Positions 1 to 10,865 of a stretch of DNA of 64,000 nt are shown one piece after another (positions within the stretch are counted from its first letter, which is position 1; the number at the start of each line of letters is the position of its first letter). This DNA comes from Glebionis coronaria (lineage: Eukaryota > Streptophyta > Magnoliopsida > Asterales > Asteraceae). Made by a program: the position numbers and the translations under genes. The stretch is taken from contig CM046882.1 of the NCBI GenBank assembly GCA_025667525.1, forward strand, positions 503,138,792 to 503,202,791. The letters run 5' to 3'. The notes below the pieces were generated by a model. The model ran no database searches, was not told the DNA's origin, and saw nothing but the letters and a program-made list of their open reading frames with translations.

Positions 1-1904
1 ATATTTACTTTTTGCACTAACAGCTTCAAAAGGCCACAAGCTCAAGCTAGTTGACAACTAGCTTGAGTTTTGGGAGTTTTTAGATTGTGTTTTTCTTTGT
101 TTTGTCTTAGCAGATTCTCATATCACATTTTCCTTCATTGTTTGAAGACATATGGTTCTTTTTCTTTACATCAGCTATCACAAGTTTCTCATAAGCCCCT
201 AGTTTCTCATAAGGTGCTAATGTAAGATGGAATCAGCCATCCAGCTGGTTTGGATGTAAACCAGCACGGTAAGTAGGCTTGAGTCCTTGCTATTTGTTTA
301 ACTTATGGGATTTACTTGGTAATTTAGGTGAAGTCTGGTGTCTATTGTGTTTTGTTGTTTTTATTGTTCAAACAACCTTACTTTTATGAGTCTCTTATGT
401 TTTGATAGTCTTAGGTTAGCTTGGTGTTGATTTGGTAACATTTACTTTGAAAATCTTACAATCTGTCCATTCATAGGGGTGTTTGGGATTAGGCTGCTAG
501 GACTTAAGTGACACATTTCTTGGTCTAAAAACTACATACATACCCTAGGATAGGTTATTTTAGTATAACTCTAGTATTAACATGGATTTTGGTTTAGTAG
601 AAAGAACTTTTGCATGTTAAAAAGTTTTAGATAAAAACTGGCATAAAACCTTAACAATAGGTTTGGGTGTTGATTCTTGTGATTCTTGAAGTCAGGTCTT
701 GCAAACAGCTAGTTAGGGTATTATTCTAGGATTGTGCATAGTTGGTTTGGGATTTGTTGTGTTTGGTTTGTAGTTTTGAATGCCCAAACTTGGTAAAAAG
801 GTCGAGTATATCAGCAACAGCAAACAAGCACTACTTTCTGCAAACAGTGAGCTTTATGGGTGAATTTTATGAGTTTTGTGATTTTAATTTAGGTCTACAA
901 TTACATTTGGTGTTAGTTAAGGTCAGTAACAGCCGGTACTAGGATTTTGTGGATTTTAGATAGCTTGAAATTGCTTTAGTAGTCACTGTTATTACTCATT
1001 AGACCATCAACCCTATTTTTTGAATACTTTTCTCTTTTTTTACCTATGCAAGTCATTTTGTTGGTGGATTTTTGTTTGTGTTTGTGCATTTGTGTTTGTT
1101 ATTGACTCCCCACAACTCAATTGTGGGGGTGCCCATTATACCAAAGAAAACAACAACAATCAAGCCAAAGCAAGCTCCAAATCACACAACACCTTTTTGT
1201 CTGTTTGAACAAAGCTGTCAGTGGGAACCCATGTTCCCACTGCTTGTGTATTCTAGCCACTGCTAGTGTTAGACACAAACATGTCACTATCAGTTTTGGT
1301 TTTTTGTCTTATTAGGGTAAAACTCAACTTTTTCTTGCATTTTTATTTTTCCCATTTAGTTTTAAGTAAAATAGAATTTTTGAAAAAGATTTTATATTTT
1401 TCCCTTTATTTTATTATTTTTTTAGGATTATTTTAATTTTAAAATTAATTTTAGCCATTTAAAAATAGGAAATTAGTTTTAGAAATTCTAGAAAAATACT
1501 TTTTAGTTATAAAATAATATAAGTGAGATTTCTATTTGATAAAATCATATTTTGGACTTTTTGTTAATTATTTTTAATTTTAGGGCTTTAATTAGCATTT
1601 AAAATTAAATAATAATTTAATAATAAGTTTTAAAATATTTTTATTGAATTTTTTTCTTATTTATATTATTTAGGATTTATTTTTGATTTTTAATTATTTT
1701 TTAGTTTAAATTTTTAATTCGTCACGTTTTTACGTTTATGTTTTACTTTTCGTCGTAGTTTAAATTTAGCGTAACTCGTCATCTACTTTTAAACCTTTCT
1801 CTCTCAAAAACGAACTAATACAAGTACGTAATATTATTTTTGGCAATAAACACGAACAACTCCCTTGAGGAACGAACTCACTTGTCGATCTTTATGGTTT
1901 TACT
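1..1904 (+). repeat. G2-family Ty3/gypsy LTR fragment, cut by the window edge
   Basis: This stretch aligns base for base, with a few percent differences and small indels, to 50811-52712, which lies directly upstream of a primer-binding site and is therefore LTR sequence. The left copy enters from outside the window. It stops at 1904, about 70 bp before the LTR end seen in the right copy, and then changes abruptly into copia gag. It contains an A/T-rich second half and a small inverted repeat near 1108-1130 (CCCACAA...TTGTGGG). Short open frames here (for example 742-942) recur in the other copy and look like chance. No host gene is visible. Confidence 0.85.
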
Positions 1905-2237
1905 CACTTTTCCATTTATTATTGCACCGCTCACTAAGATGTGTCTTGAGGGCAGCGAGTACTATGGATATCTTGACTACTCCTTATCTAAAGGATCTTG
2001 TTGAAGGAGCATCTGATGCGCAAAGACTTGAACACGCTGCTTATGTTAAGAAGCACTCTGAGGTGGCTTGCTTAATGCTAGGTAAAATGGCTCCTCCTCA
2101 TCAACAGAAGTATGACCTATTTTCACCAAAGCAAATGCTTGATTAGCTCAATGCTATGTTCGAAAATCCGAAAGTTATGGAGATCTACGACTTAGTAGAT
2201 GCTTTGCATAGCTGCAAGCAAGGTCCTGGAAAGTCTG
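1905..2237 (+). pseudogene. C1 Ty1/copia gag fragment
   Basis: The frame opened by the ATG at 1964 encodes a copia-type gag (UBN2/retrotransposon gag) segment. It has the family motif VACLMLGKM, an in-frame TAG at 2144-2146 where family members usually have a coding codon, and then continues in the same frame through IYDLVDALHSCKQGPGKSV. It is truncated on both sides: at 1905 against G2-type LTR and at 2237 by the G1 LTR. The likely continuation of this element is the RT/RNase H fragment at 17691, but that link is inference. The product would have been the capsid protein of a copia retrotransposon. Confidence 0.75.
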
Positions 2238-2474
2238 TGATATTAGGATTTTGTATAGGTTCAGATTAGTTCTCTCGGAATCTCCTCGAATTGATCACGG
2301 TTTAAAGTGGGATGATTTGTTCTTGGTGTCCAAAAGTGGGTTTGGTTTCCTAATCTACTAAACAGGGAAATGAATAAAGAAATAATGATTTAAACTTAAA
2401 ACAATTCAAAAGCAAAACTAGGATTAAAAAGTTAGACCAAACAACAACTGGAAAATACCCTAACTAAAAACACC

Positions 2475-2830
2475 CTATTCGAAATAAGTGTCCCTATGCA
2501 GAATAAATGGCCAATTCGGAATCAATTCCCTATACTGAAAACATGACCTATTCGGAATGTATCTTATGCGGAATAAAATCTTCTATGCTGAATAAATGCT
2601 ATTCGGAATAACAGGCTATGCGGAAAATCATACTATGCGGAATAATGGAGCCCTATGCGGAATAAATTTACCATGCGGAATAACTGGTTCTATTCGGAAA
2701 GATAGTCCTATGCGGAATAATGGTCCTATTCGGAATATATAAAATATTCCGAATAAGGAAAAAGGAAAAGGCTCTATTCGGAATATCTGAATATTCCGAG
2801 TAAAGAAATAATAAACCTGCTATTCGGAAA
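2475..2830. repeat. Array of TATTCGGAATA / TATGCGGAATA dyads in the G1 3' LTR
   Basis: About 19 copies of an 11-bp motif are spaced roughly 16-24 bp apart. The right half CGGAATA is nearly constant and the left half alternates between TATT and TATG. TATTC-G-GAATA is a dyad with 5-bp arms around one central base. At the end nearest the predicted start site, two units occur in reverse orientation (TATTCCGAATA, TATTCCGAGTA) next to forward units, giving two inverted pairs able to form stems of about 11-12 bp. The spacers are not conserved. Function is unknown. Confidence 0.85.
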
Positions 2831-3228
2831 GTTTCTGGGCAAGGAACAGTAACAGCAGCAGCCAGATGAATTCAAACTGAATCAAACCAATTAAGCAAAA
2901 AGGTTTTACCAAACTCACCAATAATCATTCAAATATCATAACCAACAAATCCCAACAACAAAAACACAAAATCAATCACTTTTAAAAGATCAAAATTAAT
3001 CAACCAAGAACTTTTAAAACTTTGAATAAAAATGAGATGAACAAGATGAATGAAAGGATTTGTATTGGAAGATTAGAGTAAAAGAAAACAAGAGTAATGA
3101 TTCAAGCTACAAGTTTATAAAAACAAGGATCAAAAATCACCACACCCTAGTGGTGTTGGTGAAGCTACGAACCAACAAAGCTGAAAAAAAATAAAAACTA
3201 ACTCCCCCTCATTGTGTGAAAGGAGGGT

Positions 3229-3237
3229 CCTTTTATA
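3229..3237 (-). promoter_or_regulatory. TATA box of the G1 3' LTR
   Basis: The minus strand reads GAGTATAAAAGGACC here, a good plant TATA box, about 450 bp into the LTR in element sense. The same sequence is present in the right LTR. Transcription would start 25-35 bp further on, near 3200. Confidence 0.6.
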
Positions 3238-3681
3238 CTCATAGTGGTTGGTTGGTGAGTGGGCTTTCTTTTCTCTTTTCGTCTTCTCGTCTTTTCAGTA
3301 AAGTTGACGTTTTCGATTCTGATTCGGGATTTGTCGATGATTAAATCCAACTCGTCTTTTAATTTCTTCGTTTAATAGACTTGAGTTTCTTCGACATATA
3401 AAAATCTTCCGTCCTTGGTCCTTTTCTTCGATAATTCTTCAAATAGGCCCAGTGACTTCGAATCTTTTGCATCTCTTGGAAAATAGACTTCGTCTTGAGT
3501 CTTTTTCTTCTATAAAACCCGTGCAATCCCATGTTTTCTTTAATAATTATCCGGTTGGCTCTGAAAACACAATAAACACAAAAAGCACGCATAATTCCAA
3601 ACAAATGATATTAAATACGTGTTTTGGTCTTGTTTTAGCCAGAATTAAGTGGTAAAAAGATGGGTGTTTACACACCTATCA

Positions 3682-5587
3682 AATCCCCTACACTTAACCA
3701 TTGCCATGCCCTCATGCAATGCTTAGTGATAAAGCACATTTACAATTTTCTCATAATCAATCAACCTTGGCCTTATTAAAATACTAATGAACAAAAATTA
3801 AAGCACTAAGAGAAATCAAAACTTTAAAGTAAACAAAAGGATAGAAATAACTTGCAAAGAGATCAAGGACTTACATTAGGGCTTCGGTGCTGCGAAGATT
3901 TATCACCCTCAAGTTTCACTTTCCCCAGACTAAGCTTGAAAATGAGATCATTGTTATTATAAGTTAGCAAATCAAACACTTACACACATGGCTTAATTAT
4001 ATGCTTAAACTCCCTTATTCCTAGGTGTATCTCTTATATTTTATTTTTGTCTTAGAATGATCATGAAGTTGCATTTTTGGACTTATTTCGATAGTTTATT
4101 AGGCTGAAAGCAAAGTAGGACGATTTGATCAATAGTTAGCTAGAGGACAAAATCTCTTAAAACTGCTTCTCGGGATATCAAAAAGTTCATATCTTGGCAT
4201 AACTCGGTTCACGGTTTTAGACCTTTCTCGGGCCGATATTTGGCATGTACTTCATACTTCATATCTTGAGAGACGTGCTTGAGATAATGGTCTTCTCATC
4301 GTTAATAGAGTTTCTTCACTTGGAGACTTTTGAGGGGTACTCCAACTTTGTTGACCACGACTTCATGATTATTCTTCAATCTCTAATTGGGATTTTAAGA
4401 TACAACGATCCGCCTCCTTTTCGGACTTGGATCTTTTTATCCTCATACCTTGTTAGGGTCTTTTCGGATAGACTTCTCTATCATCTTTATGGGAGTTGAT
4501 TGCTTTTCGTCGTGAGTCTTGATCCTTCATATTGACTTTGGGAATAATGCTTTTCACATCACCTTGGATCTTTAGCAATAAAATGGAATCCTCATGCCTT
4601 GTTAGGGCCTTTTCGGACTCGCCAATCTTCGCGCCCCGCTTCATAAGTTATGCCTTGGCTATGAACTCTTATCATTACCGAGCAACTTTTAAACGATCTT
4701 GGGCTAGAAGCTAAGTAACTTTTCAAATCGTACGACCTTACTTATTGCAGATAAATTATTAGCAAGTGATGGGAGAATAGGCAAATAATTACACCAAGTG
4801 AGCTTGTGCAAGAATACCGACTTATAATTGACTCTATCATTTCTCGTCCTCCACAATTTAAAATCTCAAGTAATGAGACTCGTGGACACTTAGCCTAATA
4901 AACCAATTAAGGTCTACATGGTTAAGGATACTAGCTAGAATAAACTTGAATAAGTCTATTCGGGTTGAGTCAAAATAAACGCAACGGGCCTAATATGTCA
5001 AAGATTTCTAAACTAGCTACACCACTTTATTAATATTTTTGACTTTATTGCGGGATATATACATATGAAAGCAACGATAAAAATTTAAAGATTACGACAA
5101 AATGGCCAAAGTTAATAAAAAATTTGAAAAATGTTGAAAAATAGGATTTTCCGGTTAAATGACGGCATTTTCATGGAAAAGTCCACTTAAAACTTCGATA
5201 GAAGTCCCCCCTACACTTAAGATAAACATTGTCCTCAATGTTTAAGCATGTGAGAAAAGTCTCCCCTACACTTATGACATTGTGCACGTTGGTTAACTCA
5301 AGTTAAGGAAGGGACGACTAAAGTGATCAATTTCAAATGTGAGTATGAAGAAAATTGAATCACGATTGTTGAGAGATAGAACCGGATTTCGGATAACACG
5401 GGAGCACGGTTCTTTAGAGATTCCAAGAGTGCACTTATCCCTGTAATCACATCACCACACAAAGAAAGCAACCTATATAGGTCCCCCTACACTTAGGAGG
5501 TTAAACGGAAAAGGATAGATACTCGGGCTGCCTCCCGAGGAGCGCTTGTTTTTGATAACCGAGTCACGAGCCTGACTCGACCCAAAA
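3682..5587 (-). other. G1 3' non-coding region with four polypurine-tract-like copies
   Basis: This is about 1.9 kb between the integrase stop and the 3' LTR. In element sense the motif TAAGTGTAGGGG occurs next to the LTR at 3684-3695, where it serves as the polypurine tract. It occurs again at 5206-5219, 5261-5274 and 5481-5495. No env-like or other recognisable protein is seen on either strand. Short frames such as 4245-4499 (plus) and 4453-4644 (minus) are conserved in the second copy at 16552-17690 only because the DNA is duplicated. Confidence 0.75.
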
Positions 5588-6645
5588 TTAGTTCATGGGG
5601 AACGTGGTGAGGGATGGAATCATCTCTTGAGAGATGTCCTCACCAAAGTATAATTTCAAACGCTGGCCATTCACCTTGAAGTTGGGCCCATTTGGCTGAG
5701 AAAGCTCAATGGTGCCATAGGGAAAAACATTGGCGATGGTGAATGGACCAGACTAGCGGCTCTTCAACTTGCCTGAGAAGATCTTCAACCGAGAGTTAGA
5801 AAGTAAGACTTGATCACCAACGTGGAACTCTCGGTTCTTGATTTTAGCATCATGGACAATCTTGGTCTTCTCCTTGTAGATCAATGAGTTCTCGTAAGCT
5901 TGATTCCGCAATTCTTATAGCTCGTTGAGTTGAATCTTGCGAAAATCACCGACTTTGTTGATGTCGAAGTTAGCCCACTTCAAGGCCCAGTATGCCTTAT
6001 GTTCCAGCTCGATAGGGAGGTGGCAAGCTTTCCCGTACACAAGACGATAAGGCGTACAGCTGATCGGGGTCTTGTAAGCAGTACGGAAAGCCCATAGAGC
6101 ATCATCTAACTTATCGGCCCACGCGGCGCGATGCTCTCCCACAGTACGTTCCAAAATTCTCTTCAATCCACGGTTGGATATTTCGGCTTGACCGTTGGTT
6201 TGAGGATGATAAGCGGTGGAAAGACGGTGATTGACACCATACTTTGCCATGACTCTTGCAAATTGATCGTTGCAAAAATGAGTCCCGCGGTCACTGATAA
6301 TAGCACGAGGAACACCGAATCGAGCAAACAGTTGTTTCAAGAATTTACAAACCACCCTCGCGTCGTTAGTGGGTAAAGACTTGGCTTCAACCCATTTGGA
6401 AACGTAGTCAACAGCGACAAGGATGTATTTGTTGCCTTTAGAAGAAGGGAATGGCCCCATAAAGTCGATGCCCCATACATCAAAGATTTCACATTCTTGT
6501 ATGAAATTTTGAGGCATCTCATCTTTATGTGTGATCTTGCCTTGTTTTTGGCAAGAATCATAATGTTTAACCATCTCGTGAGCATCACGGTAAATGGTAG
6601 GCCAATAGAATCCCGAATCAAACACTTTTTTATGCAGTGTAGTTG
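5588..6645 (-). pseudogene. G1 integrase, broken
   Basis: This is the integrase that would insert element cDNA into the genome. The catalytic core is visible with D in [10 protein letters not shown] in ISDRGTHF and E in HPQTNGQAE. The C-terminal domain ends KVNGQRLKLYFGED, close to a TAA at 5588-5590. The zinc-binding region keeps HKGPTGGH but reads YDSCQKQ, so the first of the two cysteines expected there appears to be tyrosine. Defects are a one-base insertion near 6640 that shifts the frame relative to the RNase H segment, an in-frame TAA at 5915-5917 and an in-frame TAG at 5753-5755. It follows RNase H directly, as in Ty3/gypsy order. Confidence 0.88.
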
Positions 6646-7156
6646 GGACCAAAGTGACCACCGGTGGGTCCTTTGTGGCAAGCCTGGAGAATGTCCAAAG
6701 CGGCCGGTCCATCAACACATCGGCGAATAATCAAGTCAGCGCATTGTTTAAATAGGAAAGGGTCATCCCAAAAGTAAGTCTTAACATCGTTCAAGAACTT
6801 GTTTTTTTGTTGGGATGTTAACCCTTGGATGAGAACACCACCCGCTAAGTAATTTGCAATATCGGCAAACCACGGGGTGCCATCAAGATTGAGATTTATA
6901 GACATTAAGGTCTCAAGTGGGAAAGAATCATTGATCTCTTTGTTCGGATGATCCCCTTGATATGGATCCTCAAGTCTGCTCAGATGATCCGCGACCAGGT
7001 TTTCGGCACCCTTCTTGTCACGAATTTCAATGTTGAATTCTTGAAGGAGTAAAACCCAGCGAAGAAGTCTTGGCTTAGAATCATGCTTTGTCATCAAGTA
7101 CTTCAACGCAGAATGGTCCGTGTAAACGATTGTGGTGGAAAGGACAAGATAGGGGC
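6641..7156 (-). pseudogene. G1 RNase H C-terminal part and linker to integrase
   Basis: In element sense this frame resumes immediately after nested element N1. It carries the RNase H tail [11 protein letters not shown] and the conserved [13 protein letters not shown] and VADHLSRLE segments that precede integrase in OTA gypsy elements, then runs into the integrase zinc-finger region. The TSD GGGGC at 7152-7156 and 10866-10870 marks where N1 split the RNase H codons (FRP / YLVLS). The role is degradation of the RNA strand of the RNA-DNA hybrid during reverse transcription. It is not functional here because of the insertion and neighbouring frameshifts. Confidence 0.87.
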
Positions 7157-7295
7157 TGTTGGGACATACAGATTTGATGATTACAAAACCTATAGGCAGA
7201 GATGAAGACAGAAGAAACAATAAGGACCTAATATGTAATATTAGGTTAGCTTAGTTAGTAAGCTAGGGTTTGGCTTGTAAACCCTAGTCCCTCTA

Positions 7296-7305
7296 TTATA
7301 TAAAG
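7296..7305 (+). promoter_or_regulatory. TATA box of the N1 LTR
   Basis: TTATATAAAG lies 140 bp into the LTR, repeated at 10619-10628 in the 3' LTR. The RNA would start near 7330. Confidence 0.6.
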
Positions 7306-7372
7306 AGGGTTAGACACACATGTTGAGCATTCATTCATATACAATGTAAACTAAAGGTGTGTGTGTGTGTTC

Positions 7373-7404
7373 CTCCTGGTGTCGAGCCTATAAGGCACCA
7401 GGAG
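7373..7404 (+). other. Perfect 9-bp hairpin in the N1 LTR leader
   Basis: CTCCTGGTG (7373-7381) and CACCAGGAG (7396-7404) are perfect reverse complements around a 14-nt loop. They sit about 70-100 nt after the TATA box, in the predicted 5' leader of the RNA and near its 3' end. An identical copy is at 10696-10727. Confidence 0.7.
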
Positions 7405-7542
7405 CTAGTAGTAGTAGCTTATTAGTATTTTATGAATAAGAAAGCCTTGTTCATAACTTTGATTGTGTTCTTTATTATATTCCGCTGTACTTACAATCAT
7501 TGTTATCATATCCCAGATGAGTCTAGATCCTAAGACTCAACA

Positions 7543-7558
7543 AGTGGTATCAGAGCTT
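7543..7558 (+). other. N1 primer-binding site
   Basis: AGTGGTATCAGAGCTT follows the 5' LTR immediately. TGGTATCAGAGC matches the initiator tRNA-Met 3' end used by many plant copia elements. Confidence 0.85.
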
Positions 7559-10479
7559 GTTGGCTCTCGATCTGGTTGATCTACAAGGTTTTCATGTTAG
7601 GTTATTTTCTGTTTTTAATAAATAATGGTGTTCCTGCTGATCTAGGGTTTTTCCTAACAAACCCTAGATGATTGTTGCTGTTCATCTGATGATGTTGTTG
7701 TTGATGTTGCTACTGGTTCTTTGATTTGGCTATTATCTCTTGATGTTGTTGTGCTTGTGCTCGTGATACGATTACACTAGCCTTGGTGAGTTGATTCTTG
7801 AATCAACGATGAACCCTAGTGTGATCTTAGTGACTATGGCTGCTGAGACAATGCTTGTTTTAGGGTTTGCATAAACTCTCATATCGTCTTCATTAAAATA
7901 CAACAGATTCACGGTTTATATATGGTTGATAAAAGACAAAGGCTTTGAACATGTGGTTGTGAGATAATATCGTTGGTTGTGGTCCAAACATTTATGTGAT
8001 CCACGTCTGGTATGTATTCTCTTACTGCTCGAATATTTTCTTTGAGCACACTGTAGCAGTAATCATATAGGCTTCATAAGATCCTTTGTGAAAAGATTTT
8101 GACTGCTTATAATATTCACGAGATGTGCTTATTAAAATACTGATATCAAGATGCTGCGTGTACTAAACTGTTCGATGAAAATCAAGGGTATTGTGATTCT
8201 TGTACAAATTGGTTGTGTTTATGTATCACGTGATGCTTTATTTTTACATAAAATCACACAACGGTTTAAAAAAAAAGATTGGTACCCCGGATCATGGCTA
8301 TTTTGGTAGGTATTATATTGGCTCTTATCCTTTGACGAGATTTTTGGGAAAATGCAGTTTCTTTTGCATATTTTAAGGGATTTCTGTTAACCATGGGTAT
8401 ACCTACGAATTATTTATGGAAGGGGATGGTTGTGATAGTATGAACAGCTTTTTCTAAAGTTGAAAAGGTATTCACGTATCTTTGTTTTAATATGGGATAA
8501 TGGCAATATTCAGTTTCCCTAATATTGAATGTGTATCACACATTCACACGTATTGTATGGCATGGAATGTCATATTTTCACAAGGCGTGATAATATGTGA
8601 TAATTACTGCTTGTTTATCAAAACCTATGGAGCAAATATGAGATATGTTTTAGGATATGCATTCTCTTATAAGAAATCCCGAGCTGTTAGGCGTAGGTAA
8701 TTTAGTACGTGATATATGGGTGAAATATTTTTTTTTGTTATGGTCAGAGAATGGACGTGTGATGTCTTACGTGATTTATGGAAAATATTATGGACACGTG
8801 AGTTTTGGTAGTTATCACTCACGAAGTATATGGGATTATGGGATCCGAGATTTTTGGATGCACAGAATATTGTATGACATGTACAATAATGGAAAAACGT
8901 GTTGTATTCAAATATTTTGTGGAGACATGGTTGGCTGATTTTCAGGAATTATTCACAAGTTTCTATATATACTTCCTTGCTTAACGTAATTTTTGGAGGT
9001 CACGGATACTTTATGATAGGTATTTGTGGACGTGGGATAAATGCCTAATGGGCTAACGTGGTTTCGGTTGGATATGGGCTTAATTAGCATGGGCTTTAAG
9101 TAATTATTTAAAGTGCCACGTTTATATATTTTGAGATACCACCAGGTTCGCAACAACAAAATAGCTTCGACAACAGTATAGCAACAGGCGGTGACATCAT
9201 GTGAAAAAAAAAAAAATGAGAAAACAAAAAAAAAAAAAAAAAAAAAAGAACGGGGTTCGAGATGCTACTGGTAGGTTTTCGTTACTGCTGGTCCTTCCTA
9301 CTGGTGAGCTATGGTTCCTTCTGGTCATTGACGATGATGCTTGATTATTTATTTGATGTTGTAGTTGATTTTCACAAATTTGTTTCTTAATATATCAGCA
9401 TTTAGGTGAGCAATACACCTTGTCTTTGGACTAAATATATTGTTACAGCTTACAACTGGCTCATAGTTGTGAAGGTTAGCAGTTCCCATGTACCAAAAAC
9501 TGTTGGTGAGCAATACACCTTGTCATTTTGATCAAAAATATATCATTTTGCCTAAATATATTGTTATAGCTAACAGCTGGCTCATAGTTGTGAGGGTTAT
9601 CCGTTCCCGTGTACCAAAAACTGGATAAAATGCATTATATAAGACACAAGTTTGGGAGGTTCCACTTCTTCATCAAATTGGTTCTACTTGGTTTTCTTCA
9701 TCAGTGATCACTCCAAGGTACCTATCGGATTGGACATGCATTTCTTCAGGGGAAGCATACATGGATCGAGGGGAAGCTTAGCCTTCATGGTGGGCTCCTA
9801 CTGGTCACTCCTACTGGTCGTTACTACTGGTCGTTTCTACTGGTCGTTTCTACTGGTATGTTATGGTTTCTTCTGGTGGTTTTTGTTGGTTCCTGCTGTT
9901 CGTTTAAAAAAAAAAAAAAAAAGAAAAAAAGAAAAAAAAGAGTTCATCTTGACGGGGGGTATAGATCGTTTCGGAGATTCAGTTTATGCTATAATTCTTA
10001 ACTGGAACAGTTACACGCTCTTTAACAAATATTTGGGGGGCATATGATACCATACAGTTCATGATATGATCATCACAAAATTAGCATGATCATAAGCATC
10101 GAGTGGTTTCTGGTTGATCCGTCAGAGCTCACTGAGACTATCGGCCATTGCATGTGATCGCCATGCATATATTGACTACAAGAATTATTCAAAGACATTT
10201 TATTACATGATGTTGTAATAAGCATGTCTTTTTCATACTGAAGGAAGAAATGATCTATGCCACTGAGTTCAAGATTCAAGAGATGGTTAGTATGATTGTT
10301 TATATACTTAACCATCTACATGCATCACTTAAGGGGAAGCGTCTATGAGTTGCACAAGACCCTATTTGCTGATTACAAAAAGGGGAAGAATAGTTAGATG
10401 TGCAGCTTATTATCGTGATGACATGTTCGAGCATTGTTTCTTCATGCACATTGTTTTGTAATATCAAATAGGGGAAGAT
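7559..10479 (+). other. N1 internal region without recognisable coding capacity
   Basis: No retrotransposon domain is seen in six frames. It contains A-rich runs (9204-9250 and 9906-9940), a pair of diverged direct repeats of about 100 bp (from 9402 and from 9508, both opening GAGCAATACACCTTGTC), and short tandem copies of CTACTGGTCGTT near 9795-9860. Four extra AGGGGAAG motifs (9748, 9769, 10331, 10379) precede the true polypurine tract at 10469-10479. Open frames at 8657-8938 and 9652-10047 lack family features, and the latter runs through simple repeats and has no ATG start. Confidence 0.7.
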
Positions 10480-10865
10480 TGTTGGGACATACAGATTTGA
10501 TGATTACAAAACCTATAGGCAGAGATGAAGACAGAAGAAACAATAAGGACCTAATATGTAATATTAGGTTAGCTTAGTTAGTAAGCTAGGGTTTGGCTTG
10601 TAAACCCTAGTCCCTCTATTATATAAAGAGGGTTAGACACACATGTTGAGCATTCATTCATATACAATGTAAACTAAAGGTGTGTGTGTGTGTTCCTCCT
10701 GGTGTCGAGCCTATAAGGCACCAGGAGCTAGTAGTAGTAGCTTATTAGTATTTTATGAATAAGAAAGCCTTGTTCATAACTTTGATTGTGTTCTTTATTA
10801 TATTCCGCTGTACTTACAATCATTGTTATCATATCCCAGATGAGTCTAGATCCTAAGACTCAACA
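10480..10865 (+). repeat. N1 3' LTR
   Basis: By eye this is identical over 386 bp to the 5' LTR. It is preceded by AGGGGAAGATT and followed by the TSD GGGGC at 10866-10870. Identity of the pair points to recent insertion. Confidence 0.93.

Larger units (their letters stand above)
2238..3681 (-). repeat. G1 3' LTR (left)
   Basis: This 1,444-bp LTR is bounded by TG...CA. In element sense it begins TGATAGGTGTG at 3681 and ends CTAATATCA at 2238. The U3 part is about 450 bp. A TATA box lies at 3229-3237, and everything from about 3200 to 2238 is predicted to be R/U5 and thus present in the RNA. That transcribed part contains the dyad array at 2475-2830. Short open frames on both strands (for example 3359-3604) recur in the right LTR and have no family features. 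Confidence 0.92.
7157..7542 (+). repeat. N1 5' LTR
   Basis: This LTR is 386 bp, TGTTGGGACATAC...AGACTCAACA. A TATA box lies at 7296-7305 (TTATATAAAG). A (GT)n tract and then a strong hairpin follow (7373-7381 pairing with 7396-7404), and next a short TAG repeat. Confidence 0.93.
7157..10865 (+). mobile_element. N1: small non-autonomous copia-type LTR element inside G1 RNase H
   Basis: The element is 3,709 bp with 386-bp LTRs (7157-7542 and 10480-10865) that I read as identical. It has a primer-binding site TGGTATCAGAGC just after the 5' LTR, a polypurine tract AGGGGAAGATT just before the 3' LTR, and a perfect 5-bp target duplication GGGGC (7152-7156, 10866-10870). The 2.94-kb interior encodes no gag, protease, integrase or RT that I can recognise, so it must be mobilised in trans. 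The initiator-Met-type PBS and the TGTTGGGA...CAACA ends suggest a Ty1/copia helper, which is inference. Confidence 0.93.

Noticed and set aside
4245..4644. Overlapping plus and minus frames conserved at 17115-17514
   Set aside because: Conservation is due to the duplicated G1 3' region; no protein motif on either strand.
7543..7558. tRNA-like sequence at primer-binding sites (also 27613, 38995, 49194, 15088, 52786)
   Set aside because: Only the short tRNA 3'-end complement is present; no cloverleaf.
9652..10047. 131-codon frame in N1
   Set aside because: No ATG start, runs through CTACTGGTCGTT repeats and a poly-A tract, no family feature.
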